Shown one piece after another: positions 1 to 8,521 of a stretch of 64,000 bases of DNA; position 1 is the stretch's first letter, and every line of letters starts with the position of its first letter. A program made the position numbers and the translations under genes. Source of the DNA: Leptodesmis sichuanensis A121 (GTDB lineage: Bacteria > Cyanobacteriota > Cyanobacteriia > Leptolyngbyales > Leptolyngbyaceae). The notes below the pieces were generated by a model. The model was not told the DNA's origin. It did no database searches and saw only the letters and a list, made by a program, of their open reading frames with translations. The DNA lies in the NCBI RefSeq assembly GCF_021379005.1, contig NZ_CP075171.1:4092001-4156000 (forward strand), in the 5' to 3' direction.

Positions 1-171
1 AACGGTTTTCACGAAGTTGCCTATGACATCCCTGAACGCGGGAAAGTTGTTGAAGCGTCGGTGTGTAGAGTTCGCAATGGAATCAGTGCTAATTACGGAT
101 CAGCTAGCCATTGGCGGAGTTCGCGTAATGCGGTTCCGGTTCCCTGTTCTGCTGCCACTTGCAGTACCTGA
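1..171 (+). pseudogene. 3' fragment of an unidentified gene, cut by the window edge
   Basis: Frame 1 is open from the first base to a TGA at 169-171. The first 32 or so codons (NGFHEVAYDIPERG, then CRVRNGISANY) look like real protein. After about base 95 the translation becomes Ser/Arg/Ala-rich and lies over the 3' end of the Uma2-type gene on the other strand. This suggests that a longer gene entering from the left is truncated near base 92 and that the remaining codons are accidental. The residues faintly recall a C-terminal part of a phosphoenolpyruvate-carboxykinase-like protein, but that is recollection and I do not assign a function. No ribosome binding site or start is in the window. 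Confidence 0.35.
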
Positions 172-728
172 GCGATCAATGAGTGTAGCTCGGTGTTGGG
201 GAAGTAACGACTGCAAGACTGCAACTCATAGATCTCATTCTGTAATGCATAAATCTGTAAGCCGTTTTTCTGGAATAGCCAGACTTCAGGAACAGAGTAG
301 GGTAAGGAGTCCTCGGCAGCGGTGTAAGTGGTGACATCGATTTCAATCACCAGATCGGGAGGCGGATCGGTTTGCCAGTCGATGCGGTCTTTGCCCAAAG
401 CCGATCGCCAGTTGTCGATATAGCAGCAGTAATCTGGCTCAATCCCCCCTGATTCGGGAATTTCCATCGTAATTGGAGTAAAGGCTTCGTAATTGCGGTT
501 TTCCCTATCCAGCAACGCTTTCACTACATCGGCCAGAATATTGGCTTCTCGTCCGTATCTCGGTAAAGAACTCATCAGCAGAATTTCGCCATTGCGATAT
601 TTAATTCGGGGCACTGAACCATCCCCTCGGCTATCCCGCAAAGCACAGTAGTCCTGCCAGGTTCCAGGCATACGCAGCACGGCTCCGGCGGGAAGATGGA
701 TTTTGTCGCGGGAGATGAGGGCGTACAT
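93..728 (-). CDS. Uma2 family endonuclease-like protein (DUF820)
   Basis: This is a 211-residue protein of the Uma2/DUF820 family, a PD-(D/E)XK nuclease fold greatly expanded in cyanobacteria; its biological role is not established. Family marks are the N-terminal segment after the start (MYALISRDKIHLPAG), the central GGIEPDYCCYID and the core PPDLVIEIDV followed by LPYSVPEVWLF. The usual basic residue after the core is weak here, so catalytic activity is uncertain. An ATG at 818 in the same frame would add 30 Pro/Ser-rich residues encoded by a purine/pyrimidine-biased repeat and would overlap the upstream gene, so the ATG at 726-728 is preferred. It follows the restriction-subunit-like gene on the same strand, about 50 bases downstream. 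Confidence 0.8.
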   Translation of the reverse strand: MYALISRDKIHLPAGAVLRMPGTWQDYCALRDSRGDGSVPRIKYRNGEILLMSSLPRYGREANILADVVKALLDRENRNYEAFTPITMEIPESGGIEPDYCCYIDNWRSALGKDRIDWQTDPPPDLVIEIDVTTYTAAEDSLPYSVPEVWLFQKNGLQIYALQNEIYELQSCSRYFPNTELHSLIAQVLQVAAEQGTGTALRELRQWLADP

Positions 729-800
729 GGGGATTGGGGTGGAGAGGGAAGTGGAGAGGCGGGGAAGTGGAGGGAAGGATTTAAGGGGTGGTTTCTGGGG
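719..800. repeat. G-rich low-complexity tract
   Basis: The + strand is a run of GGGGA/GTGGAG/GGGAAG words between the two left-edge nuclease-like genes. It overlaps the last codons of the upstream gene. It resembles the STRR-like tracts at 2838-2890 and 7731-7800 (opposite strand) and explains the spurious Pro/Ser-rich N-terminal extension of the Uma2 frame. Confidence 0.6.
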
Positions 801-1431
801 AGTTGGGGGTTGTGCCAATCGCTTGGCTTATAGATTTGAGGATGCTGGCGACGGCATAGAGATCGTTGGCGCGGCGTTGGAGAGTTAGCAAGTCGGAGCA
901 AGCATATTGGGCGGATGGTTTGAGTAACTTGGCAAATAGAAACTCCGTGCCGTTGGTCACGAGGCTAAAAGCGGGTTTTTCTGGGTGGGAAGTGGTGGCC
1001 ATGTAAGCGAGTGCTTGAGCGATCGCCTCTTTCAAGGAAAATCCGGCTTCTTTTGACTCGACAACCAGTACCCAGAACTGGTCTTGCAGAACCAGGACAT
1101 CAATTCGTCCCCGTACCATTTCCCCTTCGTCTTCCAGGGCAATCTGCACAGACGCTTCTGTTTTCAAGCGAAAAGGAGCGCGGTAAAAGCCTGCCATGGC
1201 CAGTAAAGGGGATACAACGACCAACTTTACGGCTTCCTCACTTAGGGGATATTCGTTGAGATAAAGGAAGTCGGCCTTTAGTTGATCGAGCGATCGCTTT
1301 TCTACGTCTGTCAGTTCAGGCAAGTCTTTCCACCATTTCGTGAAAAAATCTATATCTTTGTTCTCTTGCAGCCCGAATTTCTGCTTGACTTCATGCAGGG
1401 ACAAATCACTTGCCTGAACTGTTTGCACCAT
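781..1431 (-). CDS. Restriction endonuclease subunit R-like protein
   Basis: This 216-residue protein is of the type cyanobacterial annotations call type I restriction subunit R N-terminal-like. A PD-(D/E)XK nuclease signature is visible: an Asp in GRIDVLVL and an E-x-K in VVESKEAGFSLKEA, about 20 residues apart. The rest (LSEEAVKLVVVSPLLAMAGF, SLVTNGTEFLFAKL) agrees with HsdR-N-type stand-alone proteins. No helicase domain, HsdM or HsdS is present, so it is not a complete restriction system. The start ATG at 1431 has no in-frame alternative close by. It reads divergently from the toxin-antitoxin pair and in the same direction as the Uma2-type gene. The substrate is unknown. Confidence 0.7.
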   Translation of the reverse strand: MVQTVQASDLSLHEVKQKFGLQENKDIDFFTKWWKDLPELTDVEKRSLDQLKADFLYLNEYPLSEEAVKLVVVSPLLAMAGFYRAPFRLKTEASVQIALEDEGEMVRGRIDVLVLQDQFWVLVVESKEAGFSLKEAIAQALAYMATTSHPEKPAFSLVTNGTEFLFAKLLKPSAQYACSDLLTLQRRANDLYAVASILKSISQAIGTTPNSPETTP

Positions 1432-1510
1432 AAAAAACCCTCTTTCCTTTTAGTTTACTGATCCTACTGCTGAAGTATTACAATCTAGACAGTCTAGCTG
1501 TCATTTGAAT

Positions 1511-1765
1511 ATGTCTGAAGTGTGGCAATTACAAACTGCAAAAAATAAATTTAGTGAAGTTGTGGAGCAAGCGATTCAGCATGGCCCGCAAGTGATTACT
1601 CGGCGGGGGAATGAAGTTGCTGTGGTGTTGTCCTATGCCGATTACCGCAAACTGACAACTCCTCAGACCAAGCTCTCGGTCTTTTTCAGAGAATCGCCAT
1701 TAGCCAAAGTTGAACTGGATCTTACCCGTGATGTCAGTGCTGCCAGGGATGACCTGATGCTATGA
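1511..1765 (+). CDS. Type II antitoxin, Phd/YefM family
   Basis: This 84-residue antitoxin has the Phd/YefM N-terminal DNA-binding layout: MSEVWQLQTAKNKFSEVVEQA, then GPQVITRRGNEVAVVLSYADYRKL. The C-terminal tail (FFRESPLAKVELDLTRD) is the usual toxin-binding segment. ATG 1511 is chosen; an in-frame TTG at 1505 is a weaker alternative. The stop overlaps the toxin start as ATGA, implying translational coupling. Phd/YefM proteins normally bind their own promoter with the toxin and repress it. The promoter should lie in the divergent spacer 1432-1510 shared with the restriction-like gene. Confidence 0.88.
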   Translation: MSEVWQLQTAKNKFSEVVEQAIQHGPQVITRRGNEVAVVLSYADYRKLTTPQTKLSVFFRESPLAKVELDLTRDVSAARDDLML

Positions 1766-2184
1766 AGTACCTGCTTGATACCTGTGTCATCTCTGAGCTA
1801 ATCGCGAAATCTCCCAATCAGAAGGTGATTGACTGGGTTGATCAACTTGAAGAAATGCAGATCTATCTGAGTGTGGTGACGATCGGTGAAATTTGCAAAG
1901 GAATTGCCAAACTAACAGATTCCCAACGTAAAAACGAATTAACTCACTGGCTGCATCAGGAATTATTGGTGCGCTTTGCCGATCGCATTCTCCCCATTGA
2001 TGTAGAAGTTATGCTGACCTGGGGAGAGCTAACTGGAAATTTGGAACGAACGGGCAAAAAGATACCTGCCGTAGATTCCTTAATTGCCGCGATCGCGCTG
2101 CAAAATCAGCTTCATCTGGTGACTCGAAATGAAGCTGACTTTAGAGAAGCGGGTATTATCGTCGTCAATCCCTGGAACCAGTAG
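1762..2184 (+). CDS. vapC: Type II toxin, VapC-like PIN-domain ribonuclease
   Basis: This 140-residue PIN-domain protein begins MKYLLDTCVISELI, where the first conserved acidic residue (Asp6) sits. Later acidic positions appear in VVTIGEICKG, in PAVDSLIAAIAL and near the C terminus in VTRNEADF. PIN toxins are Mg2+-dependent RNases that cleave tRNA or other structured RNA. The gene overlaps the antitoxin by four bases (ATGA) and ends at a TAG that is the first triplet of an inverted repeat (2181-2206) separating it from convergent gcvP. All acidic positions expected for an active PIN domain seem present. Confidence 0.88.
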   Translation: MKYLLDTCVISELIAKSPNQKVIDWVDQLEEMQIYLSVVTIGEICKGIAKLTDSQRKNELTHWLHQELLVRFADRILPIDVEVMLTWGELTGNLERTGKKIPAVDSLIAAIALQNQLHLVTRNEADFREAGIIVVNPWNQ

Positions 2185-2206
2185 GGGAACAACCGTTCGC
2201 CCCTAC
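2181..2206. terminator. Inverted repeat between convergent vapC and gcvP
   Basis: GTAGGGG at 2181-2187 pairs with CCCCTAC at 2200-2206 around an AACAACCGTTCG loop. It overlaps both stop codons. No U-tract follows on either strand, so it is more a REP-like element that may act as a bidirectional terminator. A related GGGGCGAACG...GCCC structure lies at 41585-41620. Confidence 0.5.
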
Positions 2207-5200
2207 TCCTGGTATGCTTCCATTGGTAAACAGGTGCAGACCAGATGGCGATCGCCATAAGCCTGATCAATCCGACCCACAGCGGCCCAGAATTTGTTTT
2301 CCTTTGTCCAGGTGGTCGGGTAGACGGCGCGTTGGCGGGAGTAGGGATGATTCCATTCCTCGGTGAGAGCCAGTGCTGTATGAGGCGCGTTTTTCAACAG
2401 ATTGTTGTGGCGATCGGCCTTACCCTCCTCGATTTCGCGAATCTCTTCCCGAATTGCAATCATGGCATCACAGAAGCGGTCTAATTCCTGCTTCGACTCA
2501 CTTTCGGTTGGCTCTACCATGATCGTGCCGGCCACAGGCCAGGATACGGTGGGCGGATGGAAGCCATAGTCAATCAACCGCTTAGCAATATCATCCACTT
2601 CAATCTCAGCGGATTTTTTAAACTGGCGCAAATCAATAATGCATTCATGGGCAACCAAGCCATTTTTGCCCTTGTACAACACGGGATAATGATTCTCTAA
2701 CCGCTTGGCAATATAGTTGGCATTCAATATTGCAACTTCTGTGGCTTTGGTTAAGCCCTCGGCTCCCATCAACGCAATATACATCCAGGAGATCGGCAGA
2801 ATGCTGGGACTACCCCAGGGAGCAGCAGAGACAGGACCGATGGGATGAAGGGTAGAGGGGTGGGGGAGTGGAGGGGTGGAGGAGTGATCGTCTCTAATTT
2901 GAATGACTGGATGGCCAGGTAGAAAAGGCACCAGATGTTTGGCCACGCCGATCGGTCCCATGCCGGGGCCACCGCCACCATGAGGAATGCAGAAGGTTTT
3001 GTGCAGGTTCAGGTGACAGACATCTGCGCCAAAGTCAGCAGGACGGCAGATTCCCACCTGAGCGTTCATATTGGCTCCATCCATGTACACCTGCCCCCCG
3101 TTGGCGTGAACGATGTCACAGATTTCGCGAATGCCTGCTTCAAAAACTCCGTGGGTGGACGGATAAGTGACCATTAAGGCGGACAACTGATCGCGGTACT
3201 TCTCGGCTTTGGCTTTCAGGTCGGCAATATCAATGTTGCCCTCCCGATCGCAGTCCACCGGAACCACCTTCATCCCAGCCATCACCGCACTGGCTGGATT
3301 GGTGCCGTGAGCAGAAGTGGGGATAAGACAAACGGTGCGATCGCTGTCTCCGCGAGATTCGTGATATTGGCGAATTACCAGCAGTCCGGCATATTCTCCC
3401 TGAGAGCCTGCATTTGGTTGTAGAGAAATGCCCGCAAATCCAGTAATCTCTGCCAGCCAGTGTTCCAGTTGCTCAAATAGAGTTTGATAACCTCTGGTCT
3501 GCTCTAAGGGGGCAAAGGGATGAATTTGACCAAACTCCGGCCAGGTAACGGGAATCATTTCGGTGGTCGCATTCAGCTTCATGGTGCAGGAGCCGAGCGG
3601 AATCATGGCCGTAGTCAGAGACAGATCCCTCGACTGCAACCGATACATATAGCGCAGCAATTCCGTTTCCGAGTGGTAGGAATTGAAGACGGGATGGGTC
3701 AGATAGGGGGTGGTGCGCTGGAGAGCAGGGGGGATGATGGGATGATGGGATGAGGAGAGCAGATCTTCCGGGGTAAAGTGGGCACCCTGTTCTCCGGCAA
3801 AGATCTGGAAAAGGGTGAGCAGGCTATCGGACGAAATGGTTTCATCCAGGGCAAGGCCGATCGTCGTGGCATCAATTTGCCGCAGGTTGACGTGGTGAGA
3901 ATGAGCGCGATTAATGATGTGCTTTGCCTGGTCAGGAGTTACGTTGACTTTTAAGGTGTCAAAGAACGGCTCAGTGCCTAACTCGTAGCCCAAACGCTGT
4001 AAGCCTTCCGCCAGCACGATCGTCATCTGGTGAACTCGCTGGGCAATCCGCTGCAACCCCTGTGGCCCGTGGTACACCGCATACATACTGGCAATGATCG
4101 CCAGCAGCACTTGCGCCGTACAGATATTGCTGGTGGCCTTGTCCCGGCGGATATGTTGTTCGCGAGTTTGCAGGGCCAGTCGTAGAGCAGGTTGACCGTG
4201 AATATCTTTGGAAACACCAACTAGCCGACCGGGAATTTGCCGCTTGTAGGCTTCACGGGTGGCAAAGAAAGCCGCATGGGGGCCACCGTAACCGAGGGGA
4301 ACACCAAAGCGCTGGCTGTTCCCCACGGCAATGTCGGCTCCAAATTCACCGGGAGGAGTCAGCAAAGTCAAACTGAGTAAATCGGCAGCAACAGTGACTA
4401 AAGCTCCAGCAGCATGGGCACGATCGCAAAATTCCCGGTAATCGTAAATCGCGCCATCAGTGGCCGGATACTGTACCAGGGCACCGAACACGGGCACATC
4501 AAACTGAAAGGTACGATGATCGCCGATGATCACCTCAATTCCCAATGCCTGGGCACGGGTTTGCACGACGGCGATCGTTTGCGGATGGCAGGCTTCTGAT
4601 ACCCAGAAGGTTTTTGCTTTCGTCTTGCACACCCCATAGCTCATGGACATGGCTTCAGCCGCAGCCGTACCTTCGTCCAGCAGCGAAGCATTGGCAATTT
4701 CCAGGCCCGTTAAATCCGTCACCATCGTCTGGAAATTCAGCAGGGCTTCCAACCGACCCTGAGCAATTTCCGGCTGGTAAGGGGTGTACTGGGTGTACCA
4801 GGCGGGATTTTCCAGGATATTACGTTGAATCACGGGTGGGGTAATGCAGTTGGAGTACCCCATGCCGATGAACGATTGAAAAATTTGGTTTTCCTGGGCA
4901 ATCTCCTTCAGTGCTTGCAGTAACTCATACTCTGATTTTCCGGCTTCCAGTTTGAGGGGAGTTTGCAGGCGAATGGACTGCGGCACTGTGGCATCAATCA
5001 GAGCATCTAGACTGTCAAAACCAAGTAGTTCCAGCATTTGAGCCAGATCTGCATTGCCGGGGCCAATATGCCGTTCTTCAAAGGAATCGGTGTACGTTAG
5101 AGGATTCGAGAGCGGGGAGGCAGGTTTTACCGGATAAAAGACTGGATTGGGTAAGCGTTGAGAAGCCTCAGAGTGGCCATCAGATGCGGCATTTGCGCCG

Positions 5201-5256
5201 CTGGGATGAGAAAGGTTGGTACGCCCGCCGGATTGGTCGATCGAATGCTCTAACAT
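2203..5256 (-). CDS. gcvP: Glycine dehydrogenase (decarboxylating), P-protein
   Basis: This 1017-residue P-protein of the glycine cleavage system decarboxylates glycine through PLP and passes the aminomethyl group to H-protein; in cyanobacteria it serves photorespiration and one-carbon metabolism. The two homologous halves of the long single-chain form are present. The PLP lysine lies in [18 protein letters not shown] (Lys753). The start of homology is near residue 55 ([11 protein letters not shown]); the first ~50 residues are low-complexity, as is common in cyanobacterial P-proteins. Two segments look like translated repeats: about residues 498-512 ([10 protein letters not shown]) and 789-806 ([15 protein letters not shown]). 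The second sits just before the conserved VSAAPWGS. No gcvT or gcvH is in the window, and no glycine-riboswitch core is visible upstream. Confidence 0.97.
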   Translation of the reverse strand: MLEHSIDQSGGRTNLSHPSGANAASDGHSEASQRLPNPVFYPVKPASPLSNPLTYTDSFEERHIGPGNADLAQMLELLGFDSLDALIDATVPQSIRLQTPLKLEAGKSEYELLQALKEIAQENQIFQSFIGMGYSNCITPPVIQRNILENPAWYTQYTPYQPEIAQGRLEALLNFQTMVTDLTGLEIANASLLDEGTAAAEAMSMSYGVCKTKAKTFWVSEACHPQTIAVVQTRAQALGIEVIIGDHRTFQFDVPVFGALVQYPATDGAIYDYREFCDRAHAAGALVTVAADLLSLTLLTPPGEFGADIAVGNSQRFGVPLGYGGPHAAFFATREAYKRQIPGRLVGVSKDIHGQPALRLALQTREQHIRRDKATSNICTAQVLLAIIASMYAVYHGPQGLQRIAQRVHQMTIVLAEGLQRLGYELGTEPFFDTLKVNVTPDQAKHIINRAHSHHVNLRQIDATTIGLALDETISSDSLLTLFQIFAGEQGAHFTPEDLLSSSHHPIIPPALQRTTPYLTHPVFNSYHSETELLRYMYRLQSRDLSLTTAMIPLGSCTMKLNATTEMIPVTWPEFGQIHPFAPLEQTRGYQTLFEQLEHWLAEITGFAGISLQPNAGSQGEYAGLLVIRQYHESRGDSDRTVCLIPTSAHGTNPASAVMAGMKVVPVDCDREGNIDIADLKAKAEKYRDQLSALMVTYPSTHGVFEAGIREICDIVHANGGQVYMDGANMNAQVGICRPADFGADVCHLNLHKTFCIPHGGGGPGMGPIGVAKHLVPFLPGHPVIQIRDDHSSTPPLPHPSTLHPIGPVSAAPWGSPSILPISWMYIALMGAEGLTKATEVAILNANYIAKRLENHYPVLYKGKNGLVAHECIIDLRQFKKSAEIEVDDIAKRLIDYGFHPPTVSWPVAGTIMVEPTESESKQELDRFCDAMIAIREEIREIEEGKADRHNNLLKNAPHTALALTEEWNHPYSRQRAVYPTTWTKENKFWAAVGRIDQAYGDRHLVCTCLPMEAYQE
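2838..2890. repeat. STRR-like tract inside gcvP, read in frame
   Basis: The + strand carries GGGTAGAGGGGTGGGGGAGTGG-type words (period about 7) inside the gcvP reading frame. It encodes a Ser/Thr/Pro/His stretch between the PLP domain and the conserved VSAAPWGS block. A second tract of GATGGGAT words lies at about 3725-3760. Both are compatible with the frame. Confidence 0.7.
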
Positions 5257-5562
5257 GCTGCAAGGAGGGTGATGGTTACTTAAAATTTACGAAGGGATAG
5301 TTTTACAGACTTTAACATTTACCTTTCTAGTCTAAGCACTTTTTCCATCTTCTCCGTGCGGATCCTGATCCTGAGAGCGTTGATTAACAAAAAATACACC
5401 CTTTCTTCTTCCGAAGTTTAAACTGTGAAGGGAAAGCGCTGGGGAAAGGTCTTGGCATCGTCCTTGAATCCGTGCTTTCTCAGAAGTCTTCTGCCCAATC
5501 TGGGAACCAGATTTGCGATACTGGATTTGATTGATCACTGTTCGTTTCGAGTAACCCTCTCC
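5257..5562. other. Divergent intergenic region, gcvP / UPF0367
   Basis: This 306-base spacer separates two divergent genes and should contain both promoters. I see no convincing -10/-35 pair, operator or riboswitch. Short open frames across it have no protein-like character. Confidence 0.5.
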
Positions 5563-5832
5563 ATGTTTATCCTTGACGTTTCTCTGAAAAATACGCCTCT
5601 AGCTCTGTCAGTGCAAAAGAAAACGGCAGAAGATGCAGAGGCTGCCTACCAGACTGTTTTGGCTGCCCTGAATGCATCGGAGCCTAAGGTGATAGAGCTG
5701 ACCTGCGAACACCAACCTGGCAAGAAACTCAGTATTCTCAGTAGTGAAATCTCTGCAGTGCAAGTATACGAAAAATCGAGTACTGCCACCTCGTCTGGTC
5801 GGCCTCCCGGTTTCTTTGCACTGGCTGAATGA
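5563..5832 (+). CDS. UPF0367 family protein
   Basis: This 89-residue conserved cyanobacterial protein has unknown function. The start MFILDVSLKNTPLALSVQKK, the central EPKVIELTCE and the C terminus RPPGFFALAE match the short UPF0367 family throughout. The frame stays open upstream to 5425, but that sequence has no family resemblance, so the ATG at 5563 is chosen; it gives the usual family length of just under 90 residues. Its stop overlaps the ATG of the following ABC ATPase (ATGA), so the two are probably translated together. No membrane segment or signal peptide is seen. Confidence 0.85.
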   Translation: MFILDVSLKNTPLALSVQKKTAEDAEAAYQTVLAALNASEPKVIELTCEHQPGKKLSILSSEISAVQVYEKSSTATSSGRPPGFFALAE

Positions 5833-6512
5833 CTTCTCCGGCTGTCACTGACGATACGATCGCGATTCAGGTCAGAGATCTCTCCTTTCGCTGGTACAAG
5901 GGCGATACAGTGCTTGATGCTTGCAGTCTGGAAGTTCCTAAAGGAGAATTTTGGATGCTGCTGGGCACCAATGGCAGCGGTAAATCGACCCTGCTGCGTC
6001 TGTTAGCCGGATTGCTCCAACCTCAATCCGGTTACATCAAACCCCTGCCCAAATTTGGTTTTGTCTTCCAGAATCCCGATCATCAACTGGTAATGCCCAC
6101 GGTGGGAGCGGATGTGGCTTTCGGTTTAGCAGAGGAAAATTTAACCTCTGTGCAAATCCGGCAGCGAGTTCAAGAAGCGCTGGATGCCGTGAATCTACTG
6201 CCGCTCATTCGCCGCCCCATTTATGCCCTCAGCGGTGGGCAGAAACAACGGGTGGCGATCGCAGGCGCGATCGCTCGCCACTGTGAAGTGCTCCTATTTG
6301 ATGAACCCACAGCCCTTTTAGACCCTGATAGCCAACTGGAGTTGGTCTCCCAGGTACAGCGACTGGTCAAAGATCGGGGACTTACCGCCCTGTGGGTGAC
6401 TCATCGATTGGATGAACTGGAATACTGCGACGGTGCTTTTCTCTTGGCAGGCGGCAAGGTGGTCGATCGGGGTGATCCCCAGCGATTACGGCAACGGTTA
6501 ATGGGAGGGTAA
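5829..6512 (+). CDS. ABC transporter ATP-binding protein (CbiO/EcfA-like)
   Basis: This 227-residue ABC ATPase is complete: Walker A GTNGSGKST (residues 46-54), Q-loop in FVFQNPDHQL, signature LSGGQKQR, Walker B LLFDEPTALLD and H-loop VTH. The QNPDHQ motif is typical of energy-coupling-factor and cobalt/nickel type ATPases and of the plastid/cyanobacterial soluble ABC ATPase group. No permease is adjacent, so the partner and substrate are unknown. It overlaps the UPF0367 gene by four bases. A hairpin repeat at 6516-6544 begins three bases after the stop. Confidence 0.88.
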   Translation: MTSPAVTDDTIAIQVRDLSFRWYKGDTVLDACSLEVPKGEFWMLLGTNGSGKSTLLRLLAGLLQPQSGYIKPLPKFGFVFQNPDHQLVMPTVGADVAFGLAEENLTSVQIRQRVQEALDAVNLLPLIRRPIYALSGGQKQRVAIAGAIARHCEVLLFDEPTALLDPDSQLELVSQVQRLVKDRGLTALWVTHRLDELEYCDGAFLLAGGKVVDRGDPQRLRQRLMGG

Positions 6513-6515
6513 TTG

Positions 6516-6544
6516 GTAGAGACGTTTCGGCGAGACATCTCTAC
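6516..6544. repeat. Palindromic repeat, GTAGAGA...TCTCTAC type
   Basis: GTAGAGA at 6516-6522 pairs with TCTCTAC at 6538-6544 around CGTTTCGGCGAGACA. It directly follows the ABC ATPase stop and could terminate transcription. Related copies lie at 38571-38598 and 41535-41563, which makes it a dispersed element rather than a gene-specific signal. Confidence 0.6.
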
Positions 6545-6630
6545 TATTTGCAATTGTCAGTACGAAATTGGGAAGGATTGCGATAAGCTAGAGCCAAGAT
6601 GTGCAAGCTTAAGCAATTTTTCAGTTTTTT

Positions 6631-7182
6631 ATGTCCCGATCCTCCCCACAGGCATTAATGCTCGTGGACGGCTACAACGTCGTCGGGACGTGGCATGACT
6701 TAAAACAGGTGCGCGATCGGGATGGATTAGAAGAAGCCCGTCGTTTATTGATCGAAGCCCTCACCAACTACAGCGCTTACCACGATTTTGATACCCGCCT
6801 GGTATTTGACTCTCAGTATCAGGACACTGGCAGCAAGCGGGATGTGATTACCAGGAACCTCGCCGTTCACTACACCGACTTTGGGCAGACGGCAGATACG
6901 TTCATCGAAAAAACCTGTGCCGCCTTCCGTAACGACCTGCGGAAATTTCACCAACGACTGATTGTCGCCACCTCCGATCGCGCCCAACAATTGACAGTAG
7001 TTGGCTATGGCGCTGAATGGATGTCTTCGGAACAACTGGCGATCGAAGTCGATCACGCTTTAATCAAAGTCCGGAGCAAGAAAAAGCCTGCCACCAAAAA
7101 TTCCCGCCGCTTTTTGGCCAATTCTCTCGATCCAGTGGCTCAACAGCGGTTGTCAGAATTGCGATACGGGAAGGGCAAGTAA
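6631..7182 (+). CDS. NYN-domain (YacP/Rae1-like) RNase
   Basis: This 183-residue protein has the YacP-type NYN domain, a PIN-like nuclease fold. Diagnostic segments are MLVDGYNVVGTW near the N terminus, LVFDSQY, QTADTFIEK (acidic metal ligand) and IVATSDRAQQ with a second Asp. Bacillus Rae1 of this family cleaves mRNA in ribosomes; extending that role here is inference. The C terminus is basic (VRSKKKPATKNSRR), fitting RNA binding. The ATG at 6631 is preceded by an AT-rich spacer without a strong Shine-Dalgarno. It follows the ABC ATPase by about 120 bases and could have its own promoter. Confidence 0.82.
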   Translation: MSRSSPQALMLVDGYNVVGTWHDLKQVRDRDGLEEARRLLIEALTNYSAYHDFDTRLVFDSQYQDTGSKRDVITRNLAVHYTDFGQTADTFIEKTCAAFRNDLRKFHQRLIVATSDRAQQLTVVGYGAEWMSSEQLAIEVDHALIKVRSKKKPATKNSRRFLANSLDPVAQQRLSELRYGKGK

Positions 7183-7198
7183 AGATTAAAACTTAGAA

Positions 7199-7519
7199 CT
7201 AACTTCTTGCCTCTGGTTTTTGTCCGAAGCAGAAGAAAGTTGTGATGTCATTCCAGATGCCACGATCGCTGACCAAAGTCTTTAATTTTGCAACATAGTG
7301 ATCTCTGGCCTGTTCCAATTGCTGAGCCGCCGCGATCGCGGCCAATCCCGTCCCTGTGGCTACATCCAAGACCGTTTGATCGCCACTCAAGTTGGCGTAT
7401 TCCACCAGACGATGAGCAATGCGAGGATGAAATGTTCCTTCATCGTCATACTCAGTTCACTGGTTAAAGTACTCCGCCACCCGCTGCTTGAACTCGTTGG
7501 AATTGAGAGGTTGATACAT
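7199..7519 (-). pseudogene. Decayed SAM-dependent methyltransferase
   Basis: Read from 7519, the frame gives MYQPLNSNEFKQRVAEYFN, then an in-frame TGA, then TFHPRIAHRLVEYANL and the SAM-binding motif QTVLDVATGTGLAAIAAAQQ. The sequence then jumps to LEQARDHYVAKLKTLVSDRG and a short C terminus. A real class I methyltransferase needs roughly 150 more residues after motif I. The gene therefore carries at least one nonsense change near codon 21 and a large internal deletion. An ATG at 7405 could still start a 68-residue product, which would lack most of the fold. Confidence 0.75.
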
Positions 7520-7730
7520 AAAAATCCTTTAATCAAGAAGAAGATGGAGCGATCGTCCAGCCGCCTATTGTAAACTTATGCTAAGTGACACCACTGCGAT
7601 CGTGTAGCAACCTACTACAAAAGCCCAAACACTTTCTTAGGGGTGGGCATGGCAATAAAATCCCTGCGATGCGTTACGGCTCACGCCTAACCCATCCTAC
7701 AACTGGGACATGATTGGATTGCAAATCCCT

Positions 7731-7800
7731 CACTCTTCCTCCCCCACCCCTCCACGCCCCCACATCTCCTACCCTAATTCCCAATCCCCAATCCCCATGT
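7731..7800. repeat. STRR-like C-rich tract upstream of the peroxiredoxin
   Basis: The tract consists of CCTCCCCCACCCCTCCACGCC words, followed by CCCAATCCCCAATCCCC heptamers, and abuts the start codon at 7797. It leaves the frame open upstream and would create a false 29-residue N-terminal extension of the peroxiredoxin. Confidence 0.65.
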
Positions 7801-8348
7801 CCCTCCAATCCCTCACCCTCTCTTTCCTGGCCCTTTGCCTCTCCCTGCTCTCCTTCCTTACCCCTGCCCTACCCGCCCATGCTCTCGGTGGCCCCTTGCC
7901 TCCGCTCAATCAGCCTGCCCCTGAATTCACCCTGCCGACTAACACAGGGGACGGCACCATTGCCCTGAAAGACTATCGAGGCAAGTGGGTGGTGGCCTAT
8001 TTCTATCCCAAAGACTTCACTCCTGGTTGCACCCTGGAGGCCCGTCGTTTTCAAGCAGACCTGCCGAAATATCTCAGCCGCAATACCCAAATTCTGGGTA
8101 TCAGTGCAGATTCAGTGGATTCTCACGCCGAATTCTGCGATTCCGAAGGATTGAAGTTTCCGCTTCTGGCAGACGAAGATGGTTCAGTCAGTAAGGCTTA
8201 CGGTTCCTGGCTCAGTTTCATTTCTCTGCGGCATACCTTCATCATTGATCCAGATGGCCTTTTGAAAGCAACATTTACCGCCGTTAAACCAGCTATTCAC
8301 AGTACTGAAGTGCTGGCTAAATTGGATGAACTGCAAGGAAGTAATTAA
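7797..8348 (+). CDS. Peroxiredoxin, PrxQ/BCP type, with export signal
   Basis: This 183-residue thiol peroxidase reduces H2O2 and organic peroxides. The peroxidatic Cys78 is in KDFTPGCTLEA. PrxQ enzymes usually have a resolving Cys five residues later, but here that position is Arg83, so the enzyme may be a 1-Cys form or may resolve through another cysteine (one is in HAEFCDSEG). The N terminus is a hydrophobic signal ending PALPAHALGG with an AxA-type site near residue 29, suggesting lumenal or periplasmic location. The frame is open to 7710, but that part is repeat-derived, so ATG 7797 is chosen. Confidence 0.85.
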   Translation: MSLQSLTLSFLALCLSLLSFLTPALPAHALGGPLPPLNQPAPEFTLPTNTGDGTIALKDYRGKWVVAYFYPKDFTPGCTLEARRFQADLPKYLSRNTQILGISADSVDSHAEFCDSEGLKFPLLADEDGSVSKAYGSWLSFISLRHTFIIDPDGLLKATFTAVKPAIHSTEVLAKLDELQGSN

Positions 8349-8521
8349 TTGGGTTGGCAATGATCTGGCACTGCTAGCGATCGTTCATCAGCGGTGAGAG
8401 CGCAACCGATAGTAAGTCAGAATTGTGTCGTCATGGTGATGTAGGTAACAGTCGTGCAGGTAACATTAGAGTAAAGGAGCCTGTTTTTTCTGGTTCGCGT
8501 ACAGGCCACCGCTCCCCAACT

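Noticed and set aside
17-334. A 105-codon frame on the + strand at the left edge
   Set aside because: Lies mostly opposite the Uma2-type gene and has no protein-like pattern.
5257-5400. Glycine riboswitch upstream of gcvP
   Set aside because: No conserved glycine-aptamer core could be recognised on the minus strand.
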